Source of the DNA: DAOUTY01 sp964453665
GTDB lineage: Bacteria > Chloroflexota > Dehalococcoidia > SZUA-161
DNA length: 10,149 nucleotides
Reading direction: 5' to 3'
Assembly: GCA_964453665.1 (NCBI GenBank)
Contig: CAYVQT010000085.1
Span: forward strand, 1 to 10,149
Shown here: one piece after another, positions 1 through 6,611 of the stretch
Layout of the letters: the number at the start of each line of letters is the position of its first letter
How positions within the stretch are numbered: position 1 is the first letter of the stretch
Made by a program: the position numbers and the translations under genes
The notes under the pieces: model-generated
What the model was told of the DNA's origin: nothing
Seen by the model: the letters and a program-made list of their open reading frames with translations, nothing else
Databases searched by the model: none

Positions 1-18
1 TATTAAACTCAAACATCT

Positions 19-396
19 CTATCCGAAATTATAAAGGTTACAAGGTACTAGTACAACAATTGCATCGAATCCCTTGGATTTACAACGCTTGATACCCTCC
101 GCTACCAACCTGGAACCGATACCCTGTCTCTGAAGATTCGGAGTGACGGCCATAGGAGCCAGCCCGGCCAGCCTTATTCCCGAATCATCACCTTCAAGTG
201 CGACGGGGGTAAAAAGTATATGACCTATTATGCTGCCATTTCGTTCCGCAACCAGTGATATGTAAGAAATGCCGCTTTTCCTGAGAGCATTGACCAGATT
301 CGCCTCTTCTTCAGTTTCAAATGCGGCGGCATTCAATTCCCGGACGCCTTGAAAGTCTGACGGTGTCTCCTCGCATATTTTAATGTCTTGCATCAT
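19..396 (-). CDS. GNAT family N-acetyltransferase (YhbS-like), C-terminally truncated
   Basis: The 125-residue product resembles the YhbS-type branch (COG3153) of the GNAT superfamily, which transfers acetyl groups from acetyl-CoA to an amine; the substrate cannot be predicted. Seen: an N-terminal ETPSDFQGVRELNAAAF stretch, the beta-strand segment GHILFTPVALEG (about residues 58-69), and the acetyl-CoA-binding motif A, LQRQGIGSRLV (about 88-98). The family normally continues through a VLGHPxYYPRFGF-type motif for about 40-50 more residues. Here the reading gives VVLVPCNLYNFG and then stops, so the last strands are missing and the conserved GHP is lost. The start is the first of two tandem ATGs, with a GAAGGTG Shine-Dalgarno at 406-412 (spacing about 9). 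It points away from guaA and shares no operon with it. It may be a decaying gene; the N-terminal two thirds look under normal coding constraint. Confidence 0.72.
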   Translation of the reverse strand: MMQDIKICEETPSDFQGVRELNAAAFETEEEANLVNALRKSGISYISLVAERNGSIIGHILFTPVALEGDDSGIRLAGLAPMAVTPNLQRQGIGSRLVAEGIKRCKSKGFDAIVVLVPCNLYNFG

Positions 397-476
397 TCTA
401 TTTTACACCTTCGTCTGGTAAATTCGAAGATCAAAGTAAAAAATTCTGTGGGTAGCCGGAGCATCCGATACGGACG

Positions 477-500
477 AGATTGGAGCATTTGCTCCAATCT
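477..500. repeat. Perfect 11-bp inverted repeat
   Basis: AGATTGGAGCA (477-487) is followed by TT and its exact reverse complement TGCTCCAATCT (490-500). As RNA it would form a 10-bp stem with an ATTT loop. No T-run follows, so it is a poor intrinsic terminator. It could be an operator dyad for a dimeric regulator or a dispersed repeat; nothing in the sequence decides between them. Confidence 0.7.
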
Positions 501-607
501 ACCCTGGAACAGCAGGTACAAGCCCCATTCAAGCAGGATGATGGACGAAACCAGCAGCGCAAACGAGCAACGTTCTAGCATGTAATAGTGAGCGATGCAA
601 TATAGAT

Positions 608-635
608 GTCGGGGCGTTCAATTGAACGCCCCGAC
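608..635. repeat. Perfect 28-bp palindrome
   Basis: GTCGGGGCGTTCAA (608-621) is followed directly by its exact reverse complement TTGAACGCCCCGAC (622-635), with no spacer. Its GC-rich outer arms and central TTCAATTGAA give a long cruciform or RNA hairpin. No T-tract follows it. Its form resembles REP-like dispersed palindromes of Chloroflexota and other environmental genomes; calling it a multicopy family is inference because only one copy is in the window. Confidence 0.75.
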
Positions 636-682
636 TTCGTGTAATTCATGCGGAAGCAGGAGTCAAATAGGGTATGTGGTTT

Positions 683-710
683 GGATTCCCGCCTGCGCGG
701 GAATGACAGG
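683..710. repeat. REP-like dispersed repeat (GGATTCCCGC...GCGGGAATGACA type)
   Basis: ATTCCCGC (685-692), a CTGC loop and GCGGGAAT (697-704) form an 8-bp stem, followed by GACA. This core matches a very widespread intergenic repeat of the form GGATTCCCGC-loop-GCGGGAATGACA that I recognise from many bacterial genomes. It lies about 60 bases upstream of the guaA start, just before the candidate promoter. Confidence 0.65.
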
Positions 711-726
711 GGATAAATGCCTCTCT

Positions 727-735
727 TGGTATAAC
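727..735 (+). promoter_or_regulatory. Candidate extended -10 promoter for guaA
   Basis: TGG followed by TATAAC (730-735) gives a TGn extended -10 with five of six consensus bases. No good -35 hexamer lies 16-18 bases upstream, where the sequence is G-rich repeat edge. Transcription would start near 742, leaving a leader of about 24 bases that includes the GGAG at 750-753. This is a motif match only. Confidence 0.35.
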
Positions 736-765
736 GAAAGTCTATTTTCGGAGTAATAACTTAAT

Positions 766-2514
766 ATGGCCGAAGAAAAAAACCACTTGACCAAAACCTA
801 CCACGATGGTAATCTTTGGTCGAGGCAGGAGCGGGTATTGACTGAAGATAAGAGCAAGCAGGACAGCCATCGCGTTGCCGTTAGCGGCGATGTCGAGGTC
901 TCTGCTTATCTGGAGATTGCCGAGGAGAGAAGAGGAGAGCAGCCGCAGGCGGAGCCGGAAGAGCGATTAGCGCCGGAACGTGAAGCGGTGGTGATAGTCG
1001 ACTTCGGGTCTCAGTATAGCTGGCTCATCGCCCGACGGGTGAGGGAATGCCGCGTATACTGCGAGGTCGTTCCCCATGATGCTCCCTGGGAGAGCGTTGC
1101 TTCTCTTCGGCCCAAGGGTTTCATACTCTCCGGAGGTCCCGGCGGTGTTTATGACCCGGGAGCGCCTCAGGCACCGGCCTACGTTTACGAAAGCCATCTC
1201 CCTGTGCTGGGTATCTGCTACGGAATGCAGCTTATAGCGTACCAGCTCGGCGGTAAAGTAACTCCGGGTGTCAAGCGTGAGTACGGGCTGGCCGTACTTC
1301 ATCAGAACTCGGTAGATACACCCCTGTTCGCTGGTCTCCCCCCTGAGATGCCGGTCTGGATGAGCCACGGTGACCGGATCGAGGAGATGCCCCCGGGATT
1401 CATGTCGTTAGCTTATACCGATAACTCCCCGGTTGCCGCTATGGGCAATGACGAGGGAGTCATCGGCTTGCAGTTCCACCCTGAGGTTGTTCATACGCCG
1501 CAGGGCAAGAATATTCTGAAGAATTTCCTCTATGAGATGTGTGGCTGCACCGGCACGTGGACTACCGGCGGCTTCGTCGCTGAGAGCGTGGAGCGGATTA
1601 ATAACCAGGTAGGCGATGGTAGAGTTATCTGCGCTCTGTCAGGAGGGGTGGACTCAGCCGTAGTGGCTACGCTGATTTACCGCGCCATCGGGGACCAATT
1701 GACCTGCATCTTTGTGGATACCGGCCTGCTGCGCCGGGAGGAGGGGGAAAGGATAGACAATACCTTTCAAAAGAACATGAAGATGAATTTCATCCATGTT
1801 AATGCCGCCGATAGATTCCTGGATAAACTCAGCGGCGTGGTTGATCCTGAAGAGAAGCGTCACATCATCGGTGAGGAGTTCGTTAAGGTTTTCGAGGAGG
1901 AGGCTGCCAGGATCGGGCGGGTCGATTTCCTGGCTCAGGGCACTCTCTACCCCGACGTTGTCGAGAGCGCTCTTACAGGAAGTCGGGCGGTGGCGACTAT
2001 AAAGACACACCACAACGTGGGAGGACTGCCCAGCGTTATGAATCTTTCCCTTGTGGAGCCCCTGCGCTATCTTTTCAAGGATGAGGTGCGGGAGGTGGGG
2101 CTGGAACTGGGGCTGCCCGAGGAGATGGTATACCGTCAGCCCTTCCCCGGCCCCGGCCTGGCAATTCGCATCATCGGCGAGGTGAACAGGGAGAGATTGG
2201 AGATAGTCCGTTCTGTTGACTGGATCGTGATGGACGAGATAAAGAACGCCGACTTGTACCGCCAGCTATGGCAGAGCTTCGCCGTGCTGACGCCGGTGAG
2301 GAGCGTGGGCGTGATGGGAGACTCAAGGACCTACGGATACATGGCGGCGGTGCGCGCGGTGACTTCGGAGGACGCTATGACCGCTGATTGGGCGCGTCTC
2401 CCTTATGAACTGCTGGCGCGAATCTCCAACCGTATCGTTAATGAAGTGCCGGAAGTTAACCGGGTAGTCTACGACATTTCCTCAAAGCCTCCATCGACTA
2501 TTGAGTGGGAGTGA
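766..2514 (+). CDS. guaA: GMP synthase (glutamine-hydrolysing) with N-terminal extension
   Basis: Converts XMP to GMP using ATP and glutamine, in the cytoplasm; it is the last step of guanine nucleotide synthesis. The 582 residues run in this order: an extra hydrophilic segment (1-73), the class I glutamine amidotransferase domain starting at VVIVDFGSQYS (about 75-85) with nucleophile Cys151 in GICYGMQL and His238/Glu240 in LQFHPEV, the ATP-pyrophosphatase domain with PP-loop SGGVDS (292-297), and the C-terminal dimerisation domain ending in SSKPPSTIEWE. All catalytic residues are present. Typical GuaA is about 510-520 residues, so the N-terminus is unusually long. The ATG at 766 has GGAG at 750-753, spaced about 12 bases, a little far. 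No ATG lies nearer the conserved core; in-frame GTG codons at the VV of EAVVIVDF lack a Shine-Dalgarno site. It is separated from purD by 255 bases, so it is probably a transcription unit of its own. Confidence 0.97.
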   Translation: MAEEKNHLTKTYHDGNLWSRQERVLTEDKSKQDSHRVAVSGDVEVSAYLEIAEERRGEQPQAEPEERLAPEREAVVIVDFGSQYSWLIARRVRECRVYCEVVPHDAPWESVASLRPKGFILSGGPGGVYDPGAPQAPAYVYESHLPVLGICYGMQLIAYQLGGKVTPGVKREYGLAVLHQNSVDTPLFAGLPPEMPVWMSHGDRIEEMPPGFMSLAYTDNSPVAAMGNDEGVIGLQFHPEVVHTPQGKNILKNFLYEMCGCTGTWTTGGFVAESVERINNQVGDGRVICALSGGVDSAVVATLIYRAIGDQLTCIFVDTGLLRREEGERIDNTFQKNMKMNFIHVNAADRFLDKLSGVVDPEEKRHIIGEEFVKVFEEEAARIGRVDFLAQGTLYPDVVESALTGSRAVATIKTHHNVGGLPSVMNLSLVEPLRYLFKDEVREVGLELGLPEEMVYRQPFPGPGLAIRIIGEVNRERLEIVRSVDWIVMDEIKNADLYRQLWQSFAVLTPVRSVGVMGDSRTYGYMAAVRAVTSEDAMTADWARLPYELLARISNRIVNEVPEVNRVVYDISSKPPSTIEWE

Positions 2515-2578
2515 TTCTGACCAATAAGGGGGCCAGTCTATATCGTTCATTACTGTATGTTGTGGGGCTATGCTGTAA

Positions 2579-2621
2579 TTCGTGTTAATCCGTCATGCTG
2601 ATATGCAATCAGCACCACGAA
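2579..2621. repeat. Two-tier inverted repeat downstream of guaA
   Basis: An outer pair TTCGTG (2579-2584) / CACGAA (2616-2621) encloses an inner pair TGCTGAT (2596-2602) / ATCAGCA (2608-2614) with an ATGCA loop. It could fold as a stem with an internal bulge in the guaA 3' region. There is no downstream T-tract, so a terminator role is uncertain; it may be a degraded dispersed repeat. Confidence 0.45.
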
Positions 2622-2659
2622 GGATGAAAATATATTTTCGAACAGTTAACATTTGAGAC

Positions 2660-2720
2660 ACCGTTCGTGGTGAGCTTGTCGAACCATGAACGGCCCTTCG
2701 ACAGGCTCAGGGCGAACGGT
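2660..2720. repeat. Large dispersed inverted repeat (TTCGACAGGCTCAGGGCGAACGG type)
   Basis: The arms 2660-2683 and 2697-2720 pair over 24 positions with about four mismatches: ACCGTTCG against CGAACGGT at the outside and TGTCGAA against TTCGACA inside. The left arm CCGTTCGTGG (2661-2670) can alternatively pair with CCATGAACGG (2684-2693) with one G-T wobble, so the element is a compound of two half-units. I recognise this sequence type as a very common intergenic repeat in diverse bacteria. It ends 49 bases before the purD start and would lie in any purD leader made by read-through from guaA. Confidence 0.75.
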
Positions 2721-2769
2721 TAAGCCCTATTTTCAAAGCAATGGTGAATTGCGATTGAGGAGTAATTGA

Positions 2770-4032
2770 TTGCTCAAGGTAATGGTCGTTGGCGGTGGGG
2801 CGAGGGAGCACACCCTGGTCTGGAAGCTCCTCCAGTGCAATAGGGTGGCGGAGGTCTTCGTTGCCCCGGGTAACGCAGGTACGGCCGCTGTTGCGCGGAA
2901 CCTGGATATATCTGCAACTGACCGGGATGCTCTGGCGCAGGCGGCCAGAGAGCACAAAATCGGCCTGGTTGTCGTCGGCCCCGAGGCGCCTCTGGCTGCG
3001 GGCATAGTCGATATGCTCCAGGGGTTGGGCATACCTGCCTTTGGCCCCAGTGGCGAGGCAGCGCTCATTGAATCGAGCAAGGTCTACGCCAAGAGGCTGA
3101 TGCATAAGTACGGCATACCCTGCGCCGAGGATGCCATCTTCTCTTCTTTTGACGAAGCGAGTAATTATGTAAGAAAGCAGCCTGCCCCTGTGGTAATTAA
3201 AGCTGACGGGCTGGCGGCGGGCAAGGGGGCGATAGTCGCTCAATCGACCGAGGAGGGTCTGAAGGCGCTTTCGGATATCATGGAGGCGCGGGTATTCGGC
3301 GATGCCGGTAACCAAGTGCTTGTCGAAGAGTGCCTTGTGGGGCGTGAGACAAGCCTGCTTGCCTTCACCGATGGCGAAACCGTTGTTCCCATCGTGCCCG
3401 CCCGTGATTACAAGAGAGCGTTCGATGATGACCTTGGTCCCAACACCGGCGGCATGGGGTGTTACAGTCCCCCGGGTTTCTTCGATCACGAGTTGACCGA
3501 TACTTTAACCGCAAATATCCTGGAGCCTGCCGTGCGGGCGATGGCACAGGAGGGGAAACCGTATAAGGGGGTAATTTACGCGGGTTTGATGCTTACTTCG
3601 GAAGGCCCCAGGGTACTGGAGTTTAACGCTCGATTTGGCGACCCTGAGACTCAGGTACAGCTTCCTCTTCTGAAGAGCGATCTGGCGGATATCATGCTGG
3701 CGGTAATAGATGGCACGTTAGACCGGGTAGGGGTAGAGTGGAGCGACGGGGCCTGCGTCGGGGTAGTAATGGCCTCCGGCGGGTATCCCGGCAGCCACAA
3801 AGTGGGCTTTCCCATTGCGGGGCTGGACGAGGTTGATCCGGGCATTTTGCTCTTCCACGCTGGGACAAAGCTGGAGGGCGGAAGGATATGCACTGCCGGG
3901 GGCAGAGTGCTTACAGCGGCGGCTGTCGGCAAATCGGTAGCTGCGGCGAGGGAGAAGGTTTATCAGAACCTTCCGCTCATCCGTTTTGACGGCTGCCATT
4001 ACAGGAAGGACATTGCTGCGGAGGAGGTATAG
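2770..4032 (+). CDS. purD: Phosphoribosylamine-glycine ligase (GAR synthetase)
   Basis: Joins glycine to 5-phosphoribosylamine with ATP, step 2 of de novo purine synthesis. The 420-residue length is normal. Seen in order: the N-terminal nucleotide-fold motif VVGGGAREHTLVWKL (6-20), VVGPEAPLAAGI (68-79), the ATP-grasp segment VIKADGLAAGKGAIVA (142-157), EECLVGRETSLLAF (186-199), ARDYKRAFDDDLGPNTGGMG (211-230), the metal/ATP-binding EFNARFGDPETQ (284-295) and the C-terminal GARS domain ending RFDGCHYRKDI. The start is TTG at 2770, supported by GAGGAG at 2757-2762 (spacing 7); translation from it gives the expected short lead into the glycine-rich motif. A later ATG at codon 5 would cut into the first beta strand. 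purE follows two bases after the stop, so the two are co-transcribed. Confidence 0.97.
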   Translation: MLKVMVVGGGAREHTLVWKLLQCNRVAEVFVAPGNAGTAAVARNLDISATDRDALAQAAREHKIGLVVVGPEAPLAAGIVDMLQGLGIPAFGPSGEAALIESSKVYAKRLMHKYGIPCAEDAIFSSFDEASNYVRKQPAPVVIKADGLAAGKGAIVAQSTEEGLKALSDIMEARVFGDAGNQVLVEECLVGRETSLLAFTDGETVVPIVPARDYKRAFDDDLGPNTGGMGCYSPPGFFDHELTDTLTANILEPAVRAMAQEGKPYKGVIYAGLMLTSEGPRVLEFNARFGDPETQVQLPLLKSDLADIMLAVIDGTLDRVGVEWSDGACVGVVMASGGYPGSHKVGFPIAGLDEVDPGILLFHAGTKLEGGRICTAGGRVLTAAAVGKSVAAAREKVYQNLPLIRFDGCHYRKDIAAEEV

Positions 4033-4034
4033 TC

Positions 4035-4493
4035 ATGCCTTTAGTCGGTATAGTTATGGGGAGCAAATCGGACGCTGATGTAATGCAGCCGGCGCTGGAT
4101 GTCCTGAATCAGCTCGGCGTAGATTATGAAGTTTCCGTGATCTCAGCTCATCGCACTCCTGAGAAAGCACGTCAATATGGTGTCAGCGCCCGGGAGCGCG
4201 GCCTGGAGGTGATAATCGCTGGCGCCGGTGCCGCAGCACACTTACCCGGCGTTCTCGCTAGCTGGACTACTATCCCGATAATCGGTGTCCCTATACCAAC
4301 AAGTGATGTAAAAGGACTGGATGCGCTTCTTTCTATCGTTCAGATGCCCGCAGGGGTTCCTGTGGCCTGCGTTGCCCTGGGCTCGGCAGGTGCTAAAAAC
4401 GCTGCTTACCTTGCCGCCGAGATTCTGGGACTTAAGCATGATAAAATAAGGGAGGCCTACGAAAACTACCGCGGCGAGTTGAACAGGGGTTAG
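4035..4493 (+). CDS. purE: 5-(carboxyamino)imidazole ribonucleotide mutase
   Basis: PurE makes CAIR, step 6 of purine synthesis. The 152-residue size is normal for the single-domain octameric enzyme. Seen: the phosphate-binding GSKSDADVM (9-17), SAHRTP (37-42) with the catalytic His39, AGAGAAAHLPGVLAS (62-76) and PIIGVPI (81-87), then the C-terminal LLSIVQMPAGVPVACVALG (98-116). The SDADVM/SAHRTP pattern looks like class I, which takes N5-CAIR made by PurK; no purK is in the window, so the source of N5-CAIR must lie elsewhere, or the enzyme may use CO2 and AIR directly. The ATG at 4035 has a strong GAGGAGGT (4021-4028) inside the end of purD, indicating translational coupling. Confidence 0.96.
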   Translation: MPLVGIVMGSKSDADVMQPALDVLNQLGVDYEVSVISAHRTPEKARQYGVSARERGLEVIIAGAGAAAHLPGVLASWTTIPIIGVPIPTSDVKGLDALLSIVQMPAGVPVACVALGSAGAKNAAYLAAEILGLKHDKIREAYENYRGELNRG

Positions 4494-4590
4494 GCGGGTG
4501 AAGCTGGCGTGGGTAGAAGCCCGACATCGGGCAGCCTGACCACCGGGCGAGGATAAGCCGCCGGCAGATTACGATTACTGGGGTGCAGGT

Positions 4591-5883
4591 ATGATTGAAC
4601 GCTATTCCAGACCGAGGATGAAAAAGGTCTGGTCGGACGAGAGCAAGTTCGACAAATGGCTTCAGGTGGAAATCGCCGTCTGCGAGGCCTGGGCTGAGCA
4701 CGGGGTGGTACCCGAGGAAGCGATACCCGAGATCAGGAAAGCCTGCTGTGACCTGGGACGCATGGAGGAGGTTCTAAAGGAGACGCATCACGATGTGACT
4801 GCTTTCCTGAGGGCCGTTTCCGAGAGCATTGGCGAAGAGAGCCGTTATATACATCTGGGACTGACCTCCTCCGATGTAATGGATACCGCCCTCGCTCTTC
4901 AGTTGGTCGAGGCAGCGGACATTCTGTCTGAAGACATCGCCGGGCTGACAACAGTAATTGAGAAGCGCGCTCTGGAGCATAAACATACCATTATGATGGG
5001 GCGTACCCACGGTGTTCACGCCGAGCCGACCACGTTTGGCCTTAAGCTTGCCCTCTGGGTTGACGAGATGAGGCGGAATGCCCATAGATTTGCCGAAGCA
5101 AGGAAAGCTATTGCCGTAGGCAAGATATCGGGCGCAGTGGGCACGCATGCCACCGTCCCCCCTGAGGTAGAGCAGGCCGCCTGCGCCAGGTTGGGGCTGG
5201 AGGTGGCCCCTGTGTCCAGTCAGGTCGTGCAGCGCGACCGCCATGCGCAGTTCGTCACCACACTGGCTATTCTCGCAAGCTCTCTGGAGAAATTTGCCAC
5301 AGAGATCAGAGGGCTGCAGCGTACCGAAGTCCTGGAGGCGGAGGAACCTTTTGAGGAAGGGCAGACAGGATCATCGGCCATGCCTCACAAGCGAAACCCC
5401 GAGCTTTGCGAACGCGTCTGTGGCCTGGCCAGGCTCGTTCGCGGACACGCACTGACCGCGATGGAGAATATCGCCCTCTGGCACGAGCGCGATATCAGCC
5501 ATTCCTCTAACGAGCGCGTCATCCTGCCAGACTCCTGCCTGGTGCTGGACTATGTGCTCAACATTTTTATCTACGTGATGAAGGGGCTACAGGTCTACCC
5601 CGAGCGGATGAAGGAGAACCTGGAGCTGACCCAGGGGCTGGTATTCTCGCAGCGGGTGATGCTGGCATTAATTGATAAAGGGCTCTCGAGAGAGCAGGCT
5701 TATAAGATGGTGCAGCGCAACGCCATGAGGTCGTGGAAGGAAAGAGAGGGCTTCCTGGGCCTTCTCCGGAACGATGCAGAGGTCTGTGAGCATCTTAGCG
5801 AATCCGAGCTTGAGGATATTTTCGACTACGGGTACTTTCTGGGACATGTAGATGGGACATTCCAGCGTATCGGGTTGGGGTAG
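4591..5883 (+). CDS. purB: Adenylosuccinate lyase
   Basis: Cleaves fumarate from SAICAR (step 8 of IMP synthesis) and from adenylosuccinate (last step to AMP). The 430 residues match the shorter Bacillus-type enzyme. Seen: MIERYSRPRMKKVW at the N-terminus, the HHDVTAFL motif (66-73), RYIHLGLTSSDVMDTA (85-100), GRTHGVHAEP (137-146) with general-acid His140, KISGAVGTHA (178-187), and the fumarase-superfamily signature GSSAMPHKRNP (260-270) with the catalytic Ser in the flexible loop (Ser262). The start ATG has GGGGTG at 4580-4585, an acceptable ribosome site. The 97-base gap after purE holds a small GCCCGA/TCGGGC dyad (4519-4532) but no convincing terminator, so it is probably in the same transcript as purD-purE. 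Confidence 0.97.
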   Translation: MIERYSRPRMKKVWSDESKFDKWLQVEIAVCEAWAEHGVVPEEAIPEIRKACCDLGRMEEVLKETHHDVTAFLRAVSESIGEESRYIHLGLTSSDVMDTALALQLVEAADILSEDIAGLTTVIEKRALEHKHTIMMGRTHGVHAEPTTFGLKLALWVDEMRRNAHRFAEARKAIAVGKISGAVGTHATVPPEVEQAACARLGLEVAPVSSQVVQRDRHAQFVTTLAILASSLEKFATEIRGLQRTEVLEAEEPFEEGQTGSSAMPHKRNPELCERVCGLARLVRGHALTAMENIALWHERDISHSSNERVILPDSCLVLDYVLNIFIYVMKGLQVYPERMKENLELTQGLVFSQRVMLALIDKGLSREQAYKMVQRNAMRSWKEREGFLGLLRNDAEVCEHLSESELEDIFDYGYFLGHVDGTFQRIGLG

Positions 5884-5942
5884 AGGCAGCAGGTTGGCGG
5901 TAGGGAGTTAGAGGGAGGGGGAAGTAAAACACCCTCACCCTG

Positions 5943-5967
5943 ACCCTCTCCCGTCAAGGGAGAGGGG
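5943..5967. repeat. Dispersed inverted repeat (CCCTCTCCC-GTCAA-GGGAGAGGG)
   Basis: A perfect 9-bp stem, CCCTCTCCC (5944-5952) and GGGAGAGGG (5958-5966) around GTCAA, is preceded by CCCTCACCCTGA. This is a very widespread intergenic repeat type that I recognise from many bacterial genomes. It sits after purB and could form a stable hairpin in the transcript, but no T-tract follows. Its right arm also looks like a Shine-Dalgarno site for an ATG at 5972. Confidence 0.7.
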
Positions 5968-6052
5968 ATACATGAGGCGATGTGACATTCCATCGCGTTG
6001 GGTAAAAACAGTCTGGTCACATGCTTTGAAGATTTGCCCTTGTCGTCAAAAC

Positions 6053-6589
6053 ATGTTTAATTCTGTAAGTAAGAAGTTGCGAATGGCTGAGTATTTTATT
6101 GCTAATCTTAAGAATTTAGCAGATGATGCAGGTGGTTTCGCTTACATTAGCAGTTCCAAGAGAGTCGAGGCCGATGCTAATTTGGACGGATTCTTTTTTG
6201 AGATCATAAGCGCAAAGGAGTTCTTTTTACAGGAGCTAAACAATAAATACAACTTACATTTGAAAATCAAAGATGTTAAAGAAGATAAATTACTTGCTTC
6301 AGATATGCCTCAAGATGCTAAAAGACAGGTAGAGAGAATTAAAAATTTATTAAGCGATCCAGACACGTGGCTTTGGAGGATTAACCACTATCGCAACACT
6401 GCAGCACATCATCGTCTGTTTCAAAGAGGCTTTGTTGCAACATCTGGAGATAAGCAAGTTCGAGTATATTTATTCAAGGATCCAGATGAACCTGAGAAGG
6501 GTAATTCAAATATTGAAGTGATACCATATTGTGAACAATCGCTTAAGAAAGTAGCGAATTTTTTAGAAGATATATATTCTAAATTATGA
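6053..6589 (+). CDS. Small HEPN-like protein, unknown function
   Basis: Not confidently assigned. From the ATG at 6053 it is a 178-residue soluble protein, mostly predicted helical, with a basic N-terminus, no signal peptide and no membrane segment. The segment LWRINHYRNTAAHHR (about 107-121) fits the R-polar-x(3-4)-H pattern of HEPN domains (Arg114, His119/His120), helical proteins that are often RNases or nucleotide-binding partners in toxin and defence systems. No MNT nucleotidyltransferase partner is adjacent. The gene is visibly more AT-rich than the pur genes and sits between purB and purC, 22 bases before purC, suggesting insertion of foreign DNA into the operon. The frame is open from an ATG at 5972 (205 residues); I prefer 6053 because the first 27 residues look non-coding-like and the Shine-Dalgarno for 5972 is supplied by the repeat arm. 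An ATG at 6083 is also possible. Confidence 0.7.
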   Translation: MFNSVSKKLRMAEYFIANLKNLADDAGGFAYISSSKRVEADANLDGFFFEIISAKEFFLQELNNKYNLHLKIKDVKEDKLLASDMPQDAKRQVERIKNLLSDPDTWLWRINHYRNTAAHHRLFQRGFVATSGDKQVRVYLFKDPDEPEKGNSNIEVIPYCEQSLKKVANFLEDIYSKL

Positions 6590-6611
6590 AATGAATATCT
6601 GAAAGGTTATT

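Larger units (their letters stand above)
397..765. other. Gene-free intergenic stretch with three inverted repeats
   Basis: This 369-base divergent spacer separates the truncated GNAT gene (leftward) from guaA (rightward). Short open frames exist on both strands around 388-585, but they lack Shine-Dalgarno sites, overlap a hairpin and resemble no family I know. What it does hold is an inverted repeat at 477-500, a perfect 28-base palindrome at 608-635, a REP-like repeat around 683-710, and a candidate extended -10 promoter at 727-735. No tRNA or riboswitch is evident. Confidence 0.6.

Noticed and set aside
388..585. Short open frames on both strands (388-585 +, 393-581 -), the latter with a hydrophobic stretch
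   Set aside because: No Shine-Dalgarno, overlap each other and the 477-500 dyad, the - frame runs into the GNAT start, and neither resembles a known family.
397..765. Purine riboswitch or PurR-type box upstream of guaA or purD
   Set aside because: I could not find the conserved three-way junction sequences or a recognisable PurBox; the hairpins present fit dispersed repeats better.
608..2720. CRISPR array from the multiple palindromic elements
   Set aside because: The repeats differ in sequence and spacing and no repeat-spacer periodicity exists; no cas gene is present.
2707..3489. Long - strand open frame of 260 codons opposite purD
   Set aside because: Antisense shadow of the GC-rich purD gene; the + strand frame has complete PurD motifs and no domain is visible in the antisense product.
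4519..4532. GCCCGA/TCGGGC dyad between purE and purB as a terminator
   Set aside because: The stem is only 5-6 bp with no T-tract, and purB has no visible promoter of its own, so read-through is more likely.
6053..6589. A complete HEPN/MNT toxin-antitoxin pair between purB and purC
   Set aside because: Only one gene lies in the gap and no nucleotidyltransferase motif (GSxxxGxxxxDSD type) is found nearby.
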